Part shown: one piece after another, positions 22,001-37,000 of the stretch | How the letters are laid out: every line of letters starts with the position of its first letter | How positions within the stretch are numbered: position 1 is the stretch's first letter | Origin: Plazaster borealis | Lineage: Eukaryota > Echinodermata > Asteroidea > Forcipulatida > Labidiasteridae | Reading direction: 5' to 3' | NCBI GenBank assembly: GCA_021014325.1 | Contig: CM037469.1 | Location: forward strand, 16,701,701 to 16,765,700 | DNA length: 64,000 nucleotides | The notes under the pieces: model-generated | Databases searched by the model: none | What the model was told of the DNA's origin: nothing | What the model saw: the letters and a program-made list of their open reading frames with translations, nothing else | Position numbers and translations under genes: made by a program

Positions 22001-25000
22001 GGAGTCGTTTCTACAATGTTTTATACTATCAACAGCTCTCCGTTGCTTGTTACCAAGTAAGTTTTTATGCTATTATTTGTTTTGAGTCATTACCAAATGT
22101 GTACGATACCTTTAAATAACGAACAATTTTAAATAATACTGAAATTTTGTTTAAAACCCTTATGGCCATGTCACACAGAGAAACATTTTCAGGCAACTTG
22201 GAGGCAACCACTTGCACTGTATGTATACAAGGAACACTTTTGCAGCACAATAAACATTCTTCTAGCTATAACTCACTATCCCAAAAAAATAATGAGAAAA
22301 CTGAAATGTGAATGAGTTTTCTTTTTGGAGATTGCCTGGAACTGGTTGCCTGTGAATTGCCTCATGTGACATGGGACTTAAACTGTCGTGATAAGCATTT
22401 TATACTCAGTGTTTTTCAAATCATTTAAGAATCCAAGCTTAAGACCCCCTTCACTTTTTAGCACAGATGTATTTACTACTTTAAAGACAACCGAAAAATA
22501 AGTATAAATGATATACGATTTCCCTCTGTTGTGGAAAAGCAATGGTAATTTTAAAAAATAATGGCAAAAACTTTTATGAACAGGTCATTCAGATAAACCC
22601 CCATACTGTATGACAATTTGTTCTCATCTGAAACTTATTTGAATTTTAGATAGCAGCACTAGACCGTATGTACAATCCATGACGTAGTTGCGTACAAAGA
22701 AGTTAGAACGCTTGACGCAGCCCAAAGCCAAAACGCAAGCTATCCGTAAAGATGGCGTCTATCGGGACCCAAATTGATTTCCTTCATGGAGATCAGTGGG
22801 GCCCAGCTAAAAAGACAACTTATTTCATTTTGGATAAATCAGTTTTACCTCTTCGACTACCAGGTTTATTTTATTTTTATTATATCTTAGCAGTGTCGTA
22901 ACTAAGGGGGCACGTGCCCCCCCCCCCCCATTTGATAATTTCGATGTTTTTAAAATTATCTTTCAATTAACACGCAGACAATGTATTTGTTTTTACACTA
23001 CCGCCAGATTATCTTACACAAAATAATAAATAACATTAAAAGGGCGCTGAAAAGGGGCTTCTTCTTTTTTTAGAAAAGGCAAACGGAAACTTGGCCATAA
23101 GTGCCCCCCTAGAAAAAATGGTGCACCCCATTGTGGTCCCCCCCTAAAAGTTTACCCTAGTTACGGCGCTGATTATTAGACACGCAACTGTGCATTATGG
23201 GTAAGTACCATGTGCGATACGCGGGAGTTAAGGAATTCCTTTCCATGATTTGTAAAGAAGTTCGAACGCTTGATGCTACATCAATCAATCATAAGACATT
23301 GTATAACATCGCCATTCTAGTTGCCTATTCCAAAGTGAAGGGGGGAATGAGTGCAATGTTCGAAATGTAAGCAGATTCGAAGAGATGAGTCTTAAAGGGT
23401 GTGTACAACATTGGTAAGAATGAAAATATAAATGCTCACAGATTTGCACATAACTCACATGGTATATAGATGGTCATGGTAGAAAACTTCCCTTGAAATA
23501 GTTTTGTTTGAAATGCCATAGTTTTTACGAAATGAGTAAAATAATAGTATTTATCCTGCAGGATAAATTCCGATGTTTGAACAAAAGTTAAAACACATAA
23601 GGGTTTTTTTCACTGTTTTCTCATGACTCCGAAAACCGATTTAGCTTAGACTTTCACAGGTTTGTTATTTCATGTGTATGTTGGGTCACATCGAGTTGGA
23701 TACAGGTCTTTGCCAATTACCAATGTTGTACACACCCTTTAAGCTGGCTTTTGAAGATCAGTACAGAGTCAAGTGTACGAAGTTGATAGGGGAGATCATT
23801 CCATAGCCTTGGTGCTCATGAAACAAAGCTTATATCATCTGATGAAGAATGAGATCTAGGAATATTTAACAGTTGTTTGTTTGACGATCTCAGATTGGGT
23901 CGAGGATGGTATGTACACAGCATGTCTCTTATATACACTGGGGCTATAGACCATGAAGTGCTTTCCAAGTCAACAGCAGGATTTTGTGATTAAGAATACG
24001 TCTGTCAGCACCCAGCATTGATCTTAAAGGCACTGGGCACGTTTGGTAATTACTAAGCATAAAAACTTACTTGGTAACGAGCAGCGGAGAGCTGTTGATA
24101 GTATAAAACATTGTGAGAAACGACTACTTGAGAAAGAGGTAATTTCTCACTAAAATATTAAAAGACTTCTGGCCAGAAAACCCTTTTTCAGGCATCTGAA
24201 AGCACACAAATTTGTACAACAAGGGTGTTTTTTCTTTCATTATTTTTTTGCAACTTCGATGACCATTTGAGCCCAAATTTTCACAGGTTTGTTATTTGAT
24301 GCATATGTTGGAATACACCAAGTGAGAATTCTGGTCTTTGACAATCACCAAACGTGTCCCGTAACTTTAATAGAGATCAGTGGAACCCAGCTATAAAGGG
24401 CAGATTTTATTTCACTTGTGGGTTGATCCCTTTTACCTCCTCGGCCGCTAGGTTTCATGAATGCACAACAGCACAGGATCATGATGAGAACGAGGACGAG
24501 GAAAACGGCACAACCGGTTGCAATTAGAATAATGGCCAACGTAGACAGCGCTGAAAGAATGAAACACATAGAATAAGAAAACAATGGGATCAGAACTTAA
24601 AACCATGCCTGATATGTGGTAGAGGGCGCCCCCATATTTTAACACATTCTTTTCATCTTGTACAGAAGTCTCCCCCAAATAAATATATATATATATATAT
24701 ATTTCATTTACTGCTGTAAACATGTATTCATCCTTTATATTGATTCTGTATAAGGGTATGGATTAGAGGGCAAGCTGCATCATGATACTGCAACTAACAA
24801 TAGCTGGCAGGATAACTAGTGGACAGAGTCCACTAAACAACAAAAAGATTCTGTGAAAAAAATATATAAAATCTTCTAAACAATTCCCGAGATTCACAAA
24901 ACACAATGAAGACACAATAGGAGGCGTACACCATGCCTCACATCGAGCACCAAATGAAACATGTCTGTGGTATGCTACATAGCCTATGTTAGGCTGTATC

Positions 25001-28000
25001 ATTCATTGTCAGTAGTCGTAGGAAAGCATGAGTCATACAACATGGTCAGACTATGGGTGCATTTTCGCGGCTGTAACCAATAACTGTTTTGGTCACTGAC
25101 CAGTGATTAACCAATGGCCAAGTCAACCGAAACAGTTATTGGTTACAACCGCAAAAACGCACTCTATGTGTACTAACTATCAGCCTGGGTTTGAAGTTTG
25201 AAAAGGTAAAAACAAAATGACTGTTGCGTCGTGAGGGACCCTTTAACCCGCCGTGGTTCGAGTGCTTTGTAACTGTTTGGTTTTTTTACAGGGTGAGTTT
25301 TGCACAAAATTATAACACCGATGTCTGCGGCTTATAGTTTTATAGACCTTTATCATGGTGCGGCAATCTTGATTTGTCTCCAATCAAAATCGTAGGAACC
25401 AAATCGAGGCTTGAAGAAAAAACAGTCTGGTGATCCTTTGTTGTCCAATGAACATTAACATTACTGGATACTGGGAACATGACCAACATGGTGGCAACAT
25501 GATACAGCTTTATTGCAGTGCCTGAGAGACACTGGCTGAGAGTTGGGTGCGAGGCACGTACACACACGTTTGCATTTCCACAGTTTGACCTCAGCGATGG
25601 CGGACTAAATGCAATGGTGACTGCTCTGTCTTCCGACACCCCTATTTCTGACAACCCTATGTTCCACTAAACCCCCTCGTGATTTACATGCTATGGTTAG
25701 GGTAAGGGTTAAGGTTAGGGTTAGGAATAGGAAAATACACTGGGTTTGTCGGAACATAGGAGTGTCGGAACATAGAGGAATTGGAACATCATGTGTGTAA
25801 CCAAATGCTATGGGTCTATTATGCCAAAGTTTTAACAAGGGGTTACTCACTCGCTGAGTCGGTAATTGTGACTGTCGTTGATGAGTTACTTCCAAGGATG
25901 CTGCCAGCTGACTGGTAGAGCTCCACCTTGAAGGTCTCATCCTCCTCACCATTGACCTCATCGTTGGTAATTTGCACAGTAAGGTCGATCCCTGACTCAC
26001 CATTGTTGAAGATCAGTTCGGTGTCAAGGCCTGTGTAGTCCTTATCTTGTGTGGCGCTAACCGCAATGGTCCTTACCCCTGTATTGAATTGTTGAAATAA
26101 TTGTTCTAATCACTATTTTTTTTTTAAGTAACATTTTAAAAATGCTGTTTTCTCAGGTGAAACTTTCTCCTGCAGTGAAGTTATGCATAACGAAACTTTG
26201 TTTGTCCCCCCCCCCCAAAAAAAAAACAGTAGAAAAAAATGGTTCAAATACCATAACACACAATCATCCCCACAAAAGCAATCAAGAAAAGATTCAGAGA
26301 AAAATAAATAAAAAATGAAAACAACAAATAATTACATGAAAATATCATAATGAAATGGATACGGAGCAAACCATTATTGGGGCATTTTCAGGAGCCAAAA
26401 GGAGGCTTGTATTGAAATGCCCATCTGACAAATACAAAACGAAACAAACAAATAAAAGCATAAACAAAAGCAAAAAACAAACAAATATTAACATTTTAAC
26501 TTAAAGAGGAATACGAAGGGGTTTTGAAGAGGGACGACATGAATATTAAAACAAAACTTGAAAGAATTCCTGAAATTCAAGGAATACAGTGAAGACACAA
26601 AAGGAGTGGGTACACTTATGCCACTTATTGAGCATCAAATGCTTACTTACGGATACTGCTAACTGCGGTCAGATAACCTGTACGTCTTATCTGAATTTTA
26701 ACATTAGTATCTTCTTCGTTGACCGTATAAGCAGTTTGCAATATCGAAAAGACGGCTGTAAGGAAAGTTACAATTAAGAATTAAAATCTGATTAAGATTT
26801 TGATTTACCGGTAAACATTTTGGGTGTTTTGGTTTGTTTTTTTTATAATGGGACTGTTTGTAAACATGTTCAAAATTGAAACTGCCTTTATCAATTCAAC
26901 TTTAATTTATGAGTACCCAAATATTTCCACAAGTTTGAAAGCATTTCTGTAACCATCAACAATGCTGTCCCAACATTTTAAATCGTTATTATAATCTTTA
27001 TTCTTTTTCCATAGACATTAAAGGCATCGTGCACGTTTGGTAATGACTCTGAAAACGTATGGCAATAAAAATGTACTTGGTAAGAAGTACAGCAGCTTTG
27101 GATAGTATAGTGCATTTTGAGAGACTTTTTAATTCGCAGGACTGCGGTTATGGAAAAATATATTACTTTTTATCCCCAAAATATTTTGAATATTGAGCTC
27201 AATGCAGATTATTCTCCCTGCGTGGACCTAACCGCTCCAGATTTTCGGCAATATCTCAAAAACGCTACCACCTTTTGAAATGAAATTTTCACAGGTTAGT
27301 TTTATGGTATATAATATATACAACTATATAGGATTAAAACCAACAATAGGCTCCAATTACCAAACGTGTACGATGCCTTTAGGCAACAAATCCTTACATT
27401 CATTGTCATCGATGTAGACAGCGAGCCTGCTATTCGTAGTGAGCACGAAACCATCGGTCGGGTTTCGGATACCAACATAGAAGACTTCCTGACTTTCTAC
27501 CAGATTGTCGTCATTTATAGTCACTGTTGCTCGGGCACTTTGCTGACCCCCAATAAAATTCACAGTACGAAGAAGGTTTGTATAGTCCCCGTCGGCCACT
27601 GTAGCTGTACCATCTTCCGTGTAAATATCTGCATCAACGGTAAGATTTTTATTTAATTTTTTTGAAAAAGTAGAATGGGCTCATGCAAATTGCTTAATAA
27701 CCTCAAGGACGTATATGGTATAAATGCAAAATATAGTTAGTGGCATGAAGTTTTGACCCTAGCAGAGTCTCTCTCAAAGGCTAAATGACAACACAACACA
27801 CATAAACAGGACTGTATACTGATGTAACAGAAACAAGTGGAAAGAGATCAAAGCACAGAAAAATACAGGGGATGAACAATGAAGAACCCCTTCTCTTCGC
27901 GATAAGGGTGTACTGTGGTCTTTTAAGTGTATTGATAGTTTTTATAACAAAACACGGGACATACGGTTTTACGTCCCATCCGAAGGACGAAGCAATAATG

Positions 28001-31000
28001 GTTAAGTGTCTTGCTTAAAGGGACACGTTGCCTTGGATCGGGCGAGTTGGTCTATAAATGCATATGGTTAGAAAGATGTTTTAAAAGTAGAATACAATGA
28101 TCCACACAAAAATGTCTCGAAATTGCGTGGTTTTCCTTTCACATCGTGAACAAACACGGTCGGCCATTTAGTGGAGTCAACTTTTTGACTCCACAAAATG
28201 GCCGACCGTGTTAGTTCGCAAAGTAAAAGGAAAACCACGCAATTTCGAGCCATATTTGTGTGGATCATTGTATTCTACTTTTATAACGTCTTTCTAGCCA
28301 TATGCATTTTATAACAAACGGTTACAAACGCTTTGTTTTAGACCAACTCGTCCGATCCAAGGCAACGTGTCCCTTTAAGGACACAAGTATTACGACCGGG
28401 ACTCGTACCCACACTCTGCTGATCAGAAACACCAGAGCTTGAGTTCGGTGCTCTTAACCGTTCTGCCACGACACACTAACAGACTTAATACCACATTAAT
28501 GTCCATTGTTTACGTAGTATTCTCAGCATGCACACAAACATAATACTCCTTACGATGTTTCTTGGGTTGTCATTTGTTTGTATTTGTTTTATTTAGCTTA
28601 AATCTGCGACCGTACAATGAATAAAAGTTGAATGGGCGATGTAAGGGGGACATAAAAGTATAACAACTTTCATCGAAAGTTGTGTACCACCAGACCCCTA
28701 TCAATTATTTTACTCTATAGGCCTGGTGCATTGACATTATCATACCGCCATCTTATTAACGATTTTTTTAAACAATGGATACGCTCATAATATGTACGCG
28801 CGCACAGGATGTCCCAATACACAATTGCAATTGACCTCTACCAGGAGGGCGCCCTACTCAATGACGTCACGTGCATAAGGTATTATTTTATTTTTACAAA
28901 TCCAAAACCAGTCTTACCGATAGTGCTCGCAGCCTGCACGTCGACTTCCCTCGTGATGATGATATCAACCTGGACACCACCCGTAGCTTCCCTCACAGTA
29001 ATATCACTACCAGTTATCTGGTATTGCACTGAAGACATAAAGATAATTATCCCATTAGTGTCCGATAACTTGTCTGTATGAAAAGTCACTGCTGTTTTTT
29101 CTTCCTTGTCCAAGTTCGTTGCCATGTTGTAATTTCTTGTTGTAGTTTGACCTTGTTGGTGTTGACGCATGTCTAGGGCATTTTGTGTTCTCTTTTCTAT
29201 TTTTTTCAATGGTTCATTTTAATCTTCAAAGCATGGGAGTTGATTTTTGGACAACTGTTAAATAAATCATTGCTTTCATTCCGTGCATATACGCATTTTC
29301 TACCCATCGTCTTCTATTAGGATTTAAGATACGAGTATAAATCAAACCATTAGCCTTTTTGAGATATGGTGGACACGTTACTATAACACTGTTTGGTTTG
29401 GGTAAATTTGTCTGTTTTACACCCAAATCCCAGTGTATTCCTATAGTGTCCACCATGTCTCAAAAAGGCTAGTGGATGTAGGAATGATCAAACTCACCGT
29501 CATCGTCTTGAATGAATACTGTCGTGCCGACAGGCCCACCGATTTCACCCCCGTCAACCCCCGTTATCTGAAGGTAGACGGACTCTGTGGTCTCCGGTAT
29601 CCGGTCCGGTGCAATCTGGAGTTGCAAACCCACTCTAACATCCCCGTCCGGGAACAGCACCGGGGTGTTTATGAGGGGTGTGAAATCAGCAGTTCGGGTG
29701 GCGGTACAGCCGACATTACAGTCTGATGTGGATACGTCTGTGTCGGATTGAACAGTTAAAGATCAAGAGCTGTTTTGGTGAGGTATTCCAACATAAAAAT
29801 GTATTTCGTTGGTTGTGTATAAGCTTACGTGAATTGTGATTGATGTGTCTTCGTGCATTGTAAGCTTGAGGACATTCGGATTGGTTTGTTGGCTGTCTTT
29901 TGTTTTCTTCTTCTTGTTTGTTTATTTGTTAGTTTATTGTGGGGTTTCCCTCCCCCTTTTTTCTTCTTGTGTTTTGTGGGTGTGTTTCTTTATATAGGAT
30001 TTTAGGCATTGCATGGTGAGGTATCAATATTTGGTTTGCGGTAGCACGTTGTATATATCTACTTGCTATAGGTATTTGTTCTTTGGGAACTTGTCTTGCT
30101 TATTATTCTACTGCCGCAGAGTAGAATATTCGGAATTCGGGAGACTTCTCAGTTCTGAAATCTACTTGCTAGGTAGATTTTGTTCTTTGAGAACTTGTCT
30201 TGTTTATTATTCTACTGCCGCAGAGTAGAATATTCGGAATTCGGGAGACTTCTCAGTTCTGAAATCTACTTGCTAGGTAGATTTTGTTCTTTGAGAACTT
30301 GTCTTGCTTATTATTCTACTGCCGCAGAGTAGAATATTCGGAATTCGGGAGACTTCTCAGTTCTGAAATCTACTTGCTAGGTAGATTTTGTTCTTTGAGA
30401 ACTTGTCTTGTTTATTATTCTACTGCCGCAGAGTAGAATATTCGGAATTCGGGAGACTTCTCAGTTCTGAAATCTACTTGCTAGGTAGATTTTGTTCTTT
30501 GAGAACTTGTCTTGCTTATTATTCTACTGCCGCAGAGTAGAATATTCGGAATTCGGGAGACTTCTCAGTTCTGAAATCTACTTGCTATAGATAGATTTTG
30601 TTCTTTGAGAACTTGTCTTGCTTATTATTCTACTGCCGCAGAGTAGAATATTCGGAATTCTGGAGACTTCTCAGTTCTGAAAAGAACTGTCCTTCTTATT
30701 AACTAATGTTTCTTTGTTGTGGGGGTGTTTTTTACGCCCGGCCAACTTACTTCAGGGTCGGTGTTGTAAGAGAACAACAATTGATTAGGTTTGTTCGCAT
30801 TTGCATGGGTGTTATGGGGTTAAATTTGCGTGTGCGGGCACGTTGGGATGGTTTGACAGTTTAAAGTTTGTGGGTTGCATTATTGCCGTAGTGATAAAGA
30901 AGACTTAAGTTAATGAATGGAGAAACTTCTTGTGGTTCAGCTGTTTTGACTTGGGCTTGAACTTTCTTCTGTTTAGGCGCGTTCGGTTACTGTCTCTTAA

Positions 31001-34000
31001 ACCCTGCGAGACTAATTACAATATATTTGTAGGGTATTACTTGCTTTACTGTCAGCTACAGTTGGGGTGTTGGGTTTTAAAAGATGCCTTTGTACAAAGT
31101 GGTTTCCAGTAACCAGTGTGAGGTTTGTTTGTGTATGCCTACTTACACACAGTGGCCTGCCTTTGTGGGTTACCAGTCCTAACCAGGAAAACATCGACTG
31201 TTCCAGCAGACTCTGAGACCTGGATTGGCGTCGTATTTTCAAAACCGAATGAAGCTGTAAGTATATTAAAACAAGTATATTATTAACAGGAGAGTTGTTG
31301 AAGTTATAACAAAAGTGTTCCAGGTTCTGCTGACTTATGGAACTGGCAGGAGGGGGAGGCGACGAGCCGTATACATTAAATACCTACTTGAACGAAAACG
31401 GCAACAAGTGATCTTTGCTGAAATTCATGTAAAATGTTTTCAATCAATAAGGAAATTGAGTTAACATGAGATTAAACAGAAAAAGAAAAAAAGAAACAAA
31501 TCCCATACTTTAACACACTATTATTATTTTCCTCATGTACAGAAGAACACTCCCTTAAATCTTCTAAAGAATTCCTGAGATTCCCAATACACAATGAAGA
31601 CCCAATAATAGGAGTGGGTACACCAGACCACAAATCGAGCACCAAATGAGTTCCTTACCGTCATCATCTTGTATGGTGATGGTTGCAGTAGCCATGCCCG
31701 GTGTTATTGTTCCAGCAGACGGGTTGGATATTTGGAACTGGAATTGCTCATCCGGGGCGGGCTCGTACACGGCGTCGTTCGTGATGTCCACTCGGATAGT
31801 GATGGTCAGAGCGTTCGGGATGAACCCACGCCTCTGGTTTGTGATTGGAGTAAAGTCAGTGGTGGCTAATGCTGTCCCTGGGATAGTGTTGACCTCTAAG
31901 TATGATATAAACGGTAGTTTGTCTCACTATAATAGTCTTTTCAAATGAAGATTATATGTTTGCTTGTTTGTTTGTTTGTTTTTTGTCTGTTTTTTCAAAA
32001 GTCTTTAAAGTTGTTTTTAAAGGGTGTGTACAACATTGGTAAGAATTTGCACATAACTAACATGGTATAAAGATGGTCATGGTAGAAAACTTACCTTGAA
32101 ATGCCATAGTTTTTAGGAAATTAGTAAAATAATAGTCTTTATCCTGCAGGATAAATTCCGATGTTTGAAAAAAAAGTTGAAACACATAAGGGTTTTTTTC
32201 ACTGTTTTCTCACGACTCCGAAGACCGATTTAGCATAAAACTTCACACGTTTGTTATTTTATGTTTAATGTTGGGCAATAATGGGTCACATCAAGTTTGG
32301 ATACAGGTCTTTGACAATTACCAATGTTGTACACACCCTTTTATGCAAATACAATGAAACATGTTTCTTTTTTTTCTTTTTTCAAATGTACAAATCGTAA
32401 AACCATTTGTAATAGTAGGCCTACCTTTCATTCGAAATTATATGTTATCAAAAAATGATTTGCACACACATTCTTGCCTATTTGATTAACCTATTTCAAT
32501 ATCCATACAAGGGGACGTTGAAACAGTATGTATACGTGCGGATGATTCGAACCTGGTATACATTCAAGGTTTTAGCCAGGATTTGGTAAAAGGGTGTCCA
32601 AATTTGCTGGAAATTTAAAAACTGGGTGTCTAAATTGTTTACTTACAATACATTTTCATGTAAATGACAGATAAAACAGGGCGTCCAAATTTAAAACAGG
32701 GTGTCCAAAAGACACCTAGACACCCCTCTGGCTAACACTATGTACATGTATATACAATACTTACCGATACTACTCGCCTGATTAACAGTTCCTCCTCGAA
32801 CTATTTCTATGATAACATGGGCACCATCCCCTTCTCGTATCGGGTAAGTCGTCCCCTTCAACGCATATGCTTCAAACAGAAAGAAGAAAAAATCGTCTAC
32901 TTTTTAAAATAGACCCCTTGCATATGACGTCACAAGCTCAAACAGCGCCCTCACTGTGGACAAAGGAAGACCTGTCATGGCTGAGAGTAGTGCGCAGCGT
33001 GTATACACGCGCACATGTTTCCATTGTTTGACCTCGGCCATGGCGGTCAAAGCAAGGGGTCTATAGATTATAAATCCCGAATCTAAAATAGATTCATTGA
33101 GATAAAAATATATATTCCTTTAAAACAGGCAAGAAACCTAACTGCACGAGTACAACAGCCGTCTGCCAGATCAAAGTCTGTGGGTTTCTTTTTAATTCTT
33201 TGTTTTTCTCGCATGACTCGGGAAAGCACCGAGTATACAGTGCTTAACACATCAGATCGTTGGAAGATGGTATACCGATAATATATATCATTATTTATAT
33301 CGATGCAAATTATTACATCTAGTAAAGAACTTCAATGTGGAAAATAAAGTGTAAAAACAAAGTAAAAAACAATTTATTTTACAACTCTGCCAGACCAAGC
33401 AGTTTTTCATTTTACGCAGAGATTCACTGTGGGAAATAAAGAGTCGAAAAATCATGCCTTCAACAAACTTTGCTTCAAGCAAAAAGTGAACAAATCAAGG
33501 CAAAATGAGTATCTTGTATGTTTAAGTATGGGTGAATCTATACACTGATTACTGTGACGCAATTGTTGGTCATTGAAGTATATCAAGTTGTTGAGTTGTG
33601 TGATTACGTCAACCTAAGTATTGTTACTTTGAGTATATGAAACATTTACAGCAGAGTTAATCATCCAACAGTGCAGTTGTGGGTGTGTACTTTCAACATT
33701 AACACAACCCATGTTTGGTAACTGGTTAACTAAAAAAAGCTCCATGAAACTTGTTCAAACGAATTAAAGCAAGATCTGAAAACTCACTTTATAAATTAAC
33801 GTTTAATACTTGTTATTGTACCGATTAATTTGGATATTATTTGAAAATATTCTCATTATCGATAATCAGTTAAAATGCCGAAACATGTAAACATTATCAT
33901 CGCCATCACTGATATGCTGAGACTGGTGCATTAGAGAGCACCTTCCTGAAGGTCTGACAAGTCATTAGAACTGGCAGAATGTGCAATTCCTGTGTGGCAT

Positions 34001-37000
34001 GAGATTCCGTGTACACATTTCTTCTGATAGCACCCTCTTTTGAATCAACCTCCTCCCGCCCATGTTAATTTTCCTTATTATGGGGGACATATTTCCCTAC
34101 AGGACATCACCTGCATAAAGTTCTTGCTATATTAGTTTGGTACTTGTAATGTTCGGTGTCCTTTGTGTGCCTTTGGTCTGCTTGTCATGTGTGTATAAAT
34201 AGATAACCAATACAATAGTATGAAGTTGACACTGGTTTTTCAGTGTGGGTACCAGTGGCCAACCATTTGAAGGTTCATACAATCGTAAAGTTCGTCTTAT
34301 GGCACAGTGCTCAAACAGGTTAATGGCCTCACGTTTCAACCCGAACAGAGTATTTCCCAATGGGTGTGAGAGAGACTGTCAGCGCATTAAACTTTTTTTG
34401 CATTTATAGGCCTACCATATAAACTGCTCACAAAAAGTTAGGAAACTTTGTTTAATCAAGTATATTTTTATTATTTATTACTCTCTTTGTATATGTTATA
34501 TATCAATGCAAAGCGAAGTGTTCCTCTTTAAAATGATACCACATTTGCAATAATTACATGTTGCTGAATTTGGCTACATGAATTACAATGAGGCAAAGTC
34601 ACAAATCAAATGTTCCAAAATTACTGCTTGTTTGAATTACAGTGTAAATTTGTTTGTTCACACAGTAACACAAAATTGCTAATTTTGGCACATTTGATTT
34701 GTGATTTTGTCTCATTCTCATTAATGTGGCCAAGTCCAGCAACATGTCATCATTGCACATTTGGTATCATTTTAAAGAAGAACACTTCAGCTTTCTATTG
34801 ATATGCAACATAATACAAGAGGGTAATAAATGATAACAATATACATGATTAAACAAAGTTTTCTAACTTTATGTGAGCAGTTCATGTTATTTTGGTTGGT
34901 AAGCAGTTTGCAACAGCTATCATTCTATTTTGTATGCTCATTATGAAACCACTTTACACAAACTAACTGTTTTCAGATGGCATTTCTTTGTATAGGTTGT
35001 TCTTTTACAGGTTGGGTCGTAGTTATCAATAGTCAAAGATGAGAAATGTGTATCCTTCTGTGTGTGCCAACCACCCCTGACTGAAGGTATTCGTCATCAA
35101 GCGGGGACAAAAGATTCACCTCTCGCACTTTTCGGAGTTCACGTGCAATACGCCCTGAGTCCTGCAAAGTCTCTTTATCATTCATAACCAGATTATTCTT
35201 CATTCAGTTGTGGAAGTGAACTGGAAAGCTATTCCATTCAGCAATCCAACTCATCGTCATACACATGTATTTTCGTTTTAGGTAAATTCATCTTGTTGCC
35301 GATAGGCGTACAAATTAATGTAGACGATCTAATTGAGGAACTTAATTTGTTACACGAAGTCAAGTTCAGCCTTTCCGGTTGCCGATAGGCGTACAAAATA
35401 ATGTAAACGATCTAATGGGGGAACTTAGCAATTTGCTATACATGAAGTCAAGTCCAGCCTTTCAAACAAAAATAGCAAAATGTACTTTTAAATTCGTTAA
35501 TAAGGTACGTTTTAACCGATTTGAAATAAATGCATTACTAAAAATAGTAATAATATAGAAAGATGAATAGCTATATTTTGTAATGAATTTCAATAATGAA
35601 ATTATATAAGGTTTACATTTATTTCAAATTGGTTAGAAAATAATACATAATTTAAGACTGGTTCTAATCCTTATAAAACCATTAAGCTGTTTACTTAAAT
35701 TTAGTTAATTGTAAAGGGAACCAATTTGGTTTTTGTAATGCCCATTGTAAAAGAGAAATTAAACACAAATTAAATATCTTCTCCATAGAACTCTAGAGTA
35801 GTACATATAACATGTTTTGTAGTTTTTGAACCTCTAGTTTATATTAAAACATTTTGGTTCTGTTTTGTGCCATATTGAATGAAAATAAGAGCATTGCATG
35901 GTTTGCCCTTAAATCTTTTACTGAGCAGGACAAGCTATTCATTTCACTTGTCCGACACTTGTTTTTCACTAATCCATGTTCCATGCTTTTCGACACTGAT
36001 CTAGCCAGCCGGACCACTTCGAGAGAATTTTGACTGGTCCTTAATTTTTTTTTTAAACTAGCGTTTGGCTAGCGGACTGCCTGTGCGGGAGAACGCTTGC
36101 ATTGGGGAATCAAGGAATCCATGTAGGACTTTAGTTTGGCCAGTCTATAATTGTTGACGAGCTTGATTATATTAATTAAGGCTCAAATCAAATTTGTTCT
36201 TTTCGGTCACAATCAATTTCACTATACAACCCACGGCTCATCAGGGTGCCACTCCACAATTGCATTTTGTATACTATTATTTAGTTTAGAATAAGTATAT
36301 ATAATTGATTCAGTTAATATCTGTATCACATGGTAATTAGAGCACCATCCTTCTTTCGTAGCCATATTATATAAGTGTCTTTGTACATCCTAAAGGACCC
36401 ATGGGAGACCAGAAGTTGACACTTAATTGATGGGCCACCCACTTGAAATAAGAAATACATACATAAATAAATAAACACATAAATGCAGCGAGTATATGGT
36501 CACATCAAAGTGACAATTATTTAGCTTGTCTTTTCACCAACTTGTTCTTGCGCCAGTTTTTTCAAAAGTCAAAATTTCTTATAAAAATAAAAGGTCGACT
36601 GGTTTTTTTAAACGTTGAACTCTAGCTGAATGGTCGACTTAAGCACTTAGTTATAAATTTGACTGGTCCTCCTCTGGAATGTTGACTCTGATCCCCTGGT
36701 GTTTTAACTAGCATTTTGTCCAGCAGACAACTGTCGGTGTTAAAGGCACTGAACACGTTTGGAAATTGTCAAAGACCAGTGTTCTCACTTGGTGTATCCC
36801 AACATATGCATAAAATAACAATCCTGTGAAAATTTGGGCTCAATTGGTCATCGAAATTGCAAGAAAATGATGAAAGAAAAAACACCCTTGATGTTGTACA
36901 AATTTGCGTGCTTTCAGATAGGAATAAAAACTTCTTGCAAGAAGTTTTTTATTATTTTAGTGAGAAATTACCTCTTTCTCAAAAACTACGTTACTTCAGA

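Noticed and set aside
35120..35161. A 42-nt minus-strand block between tttgcag| and |gtgaat reading DSGRIARELRKVRE
   Set aside because: It is phase 0-0, but lies between Calx-beta exons that need phase 1, and the full model already sums without it. It may be a fragment of a repeat.
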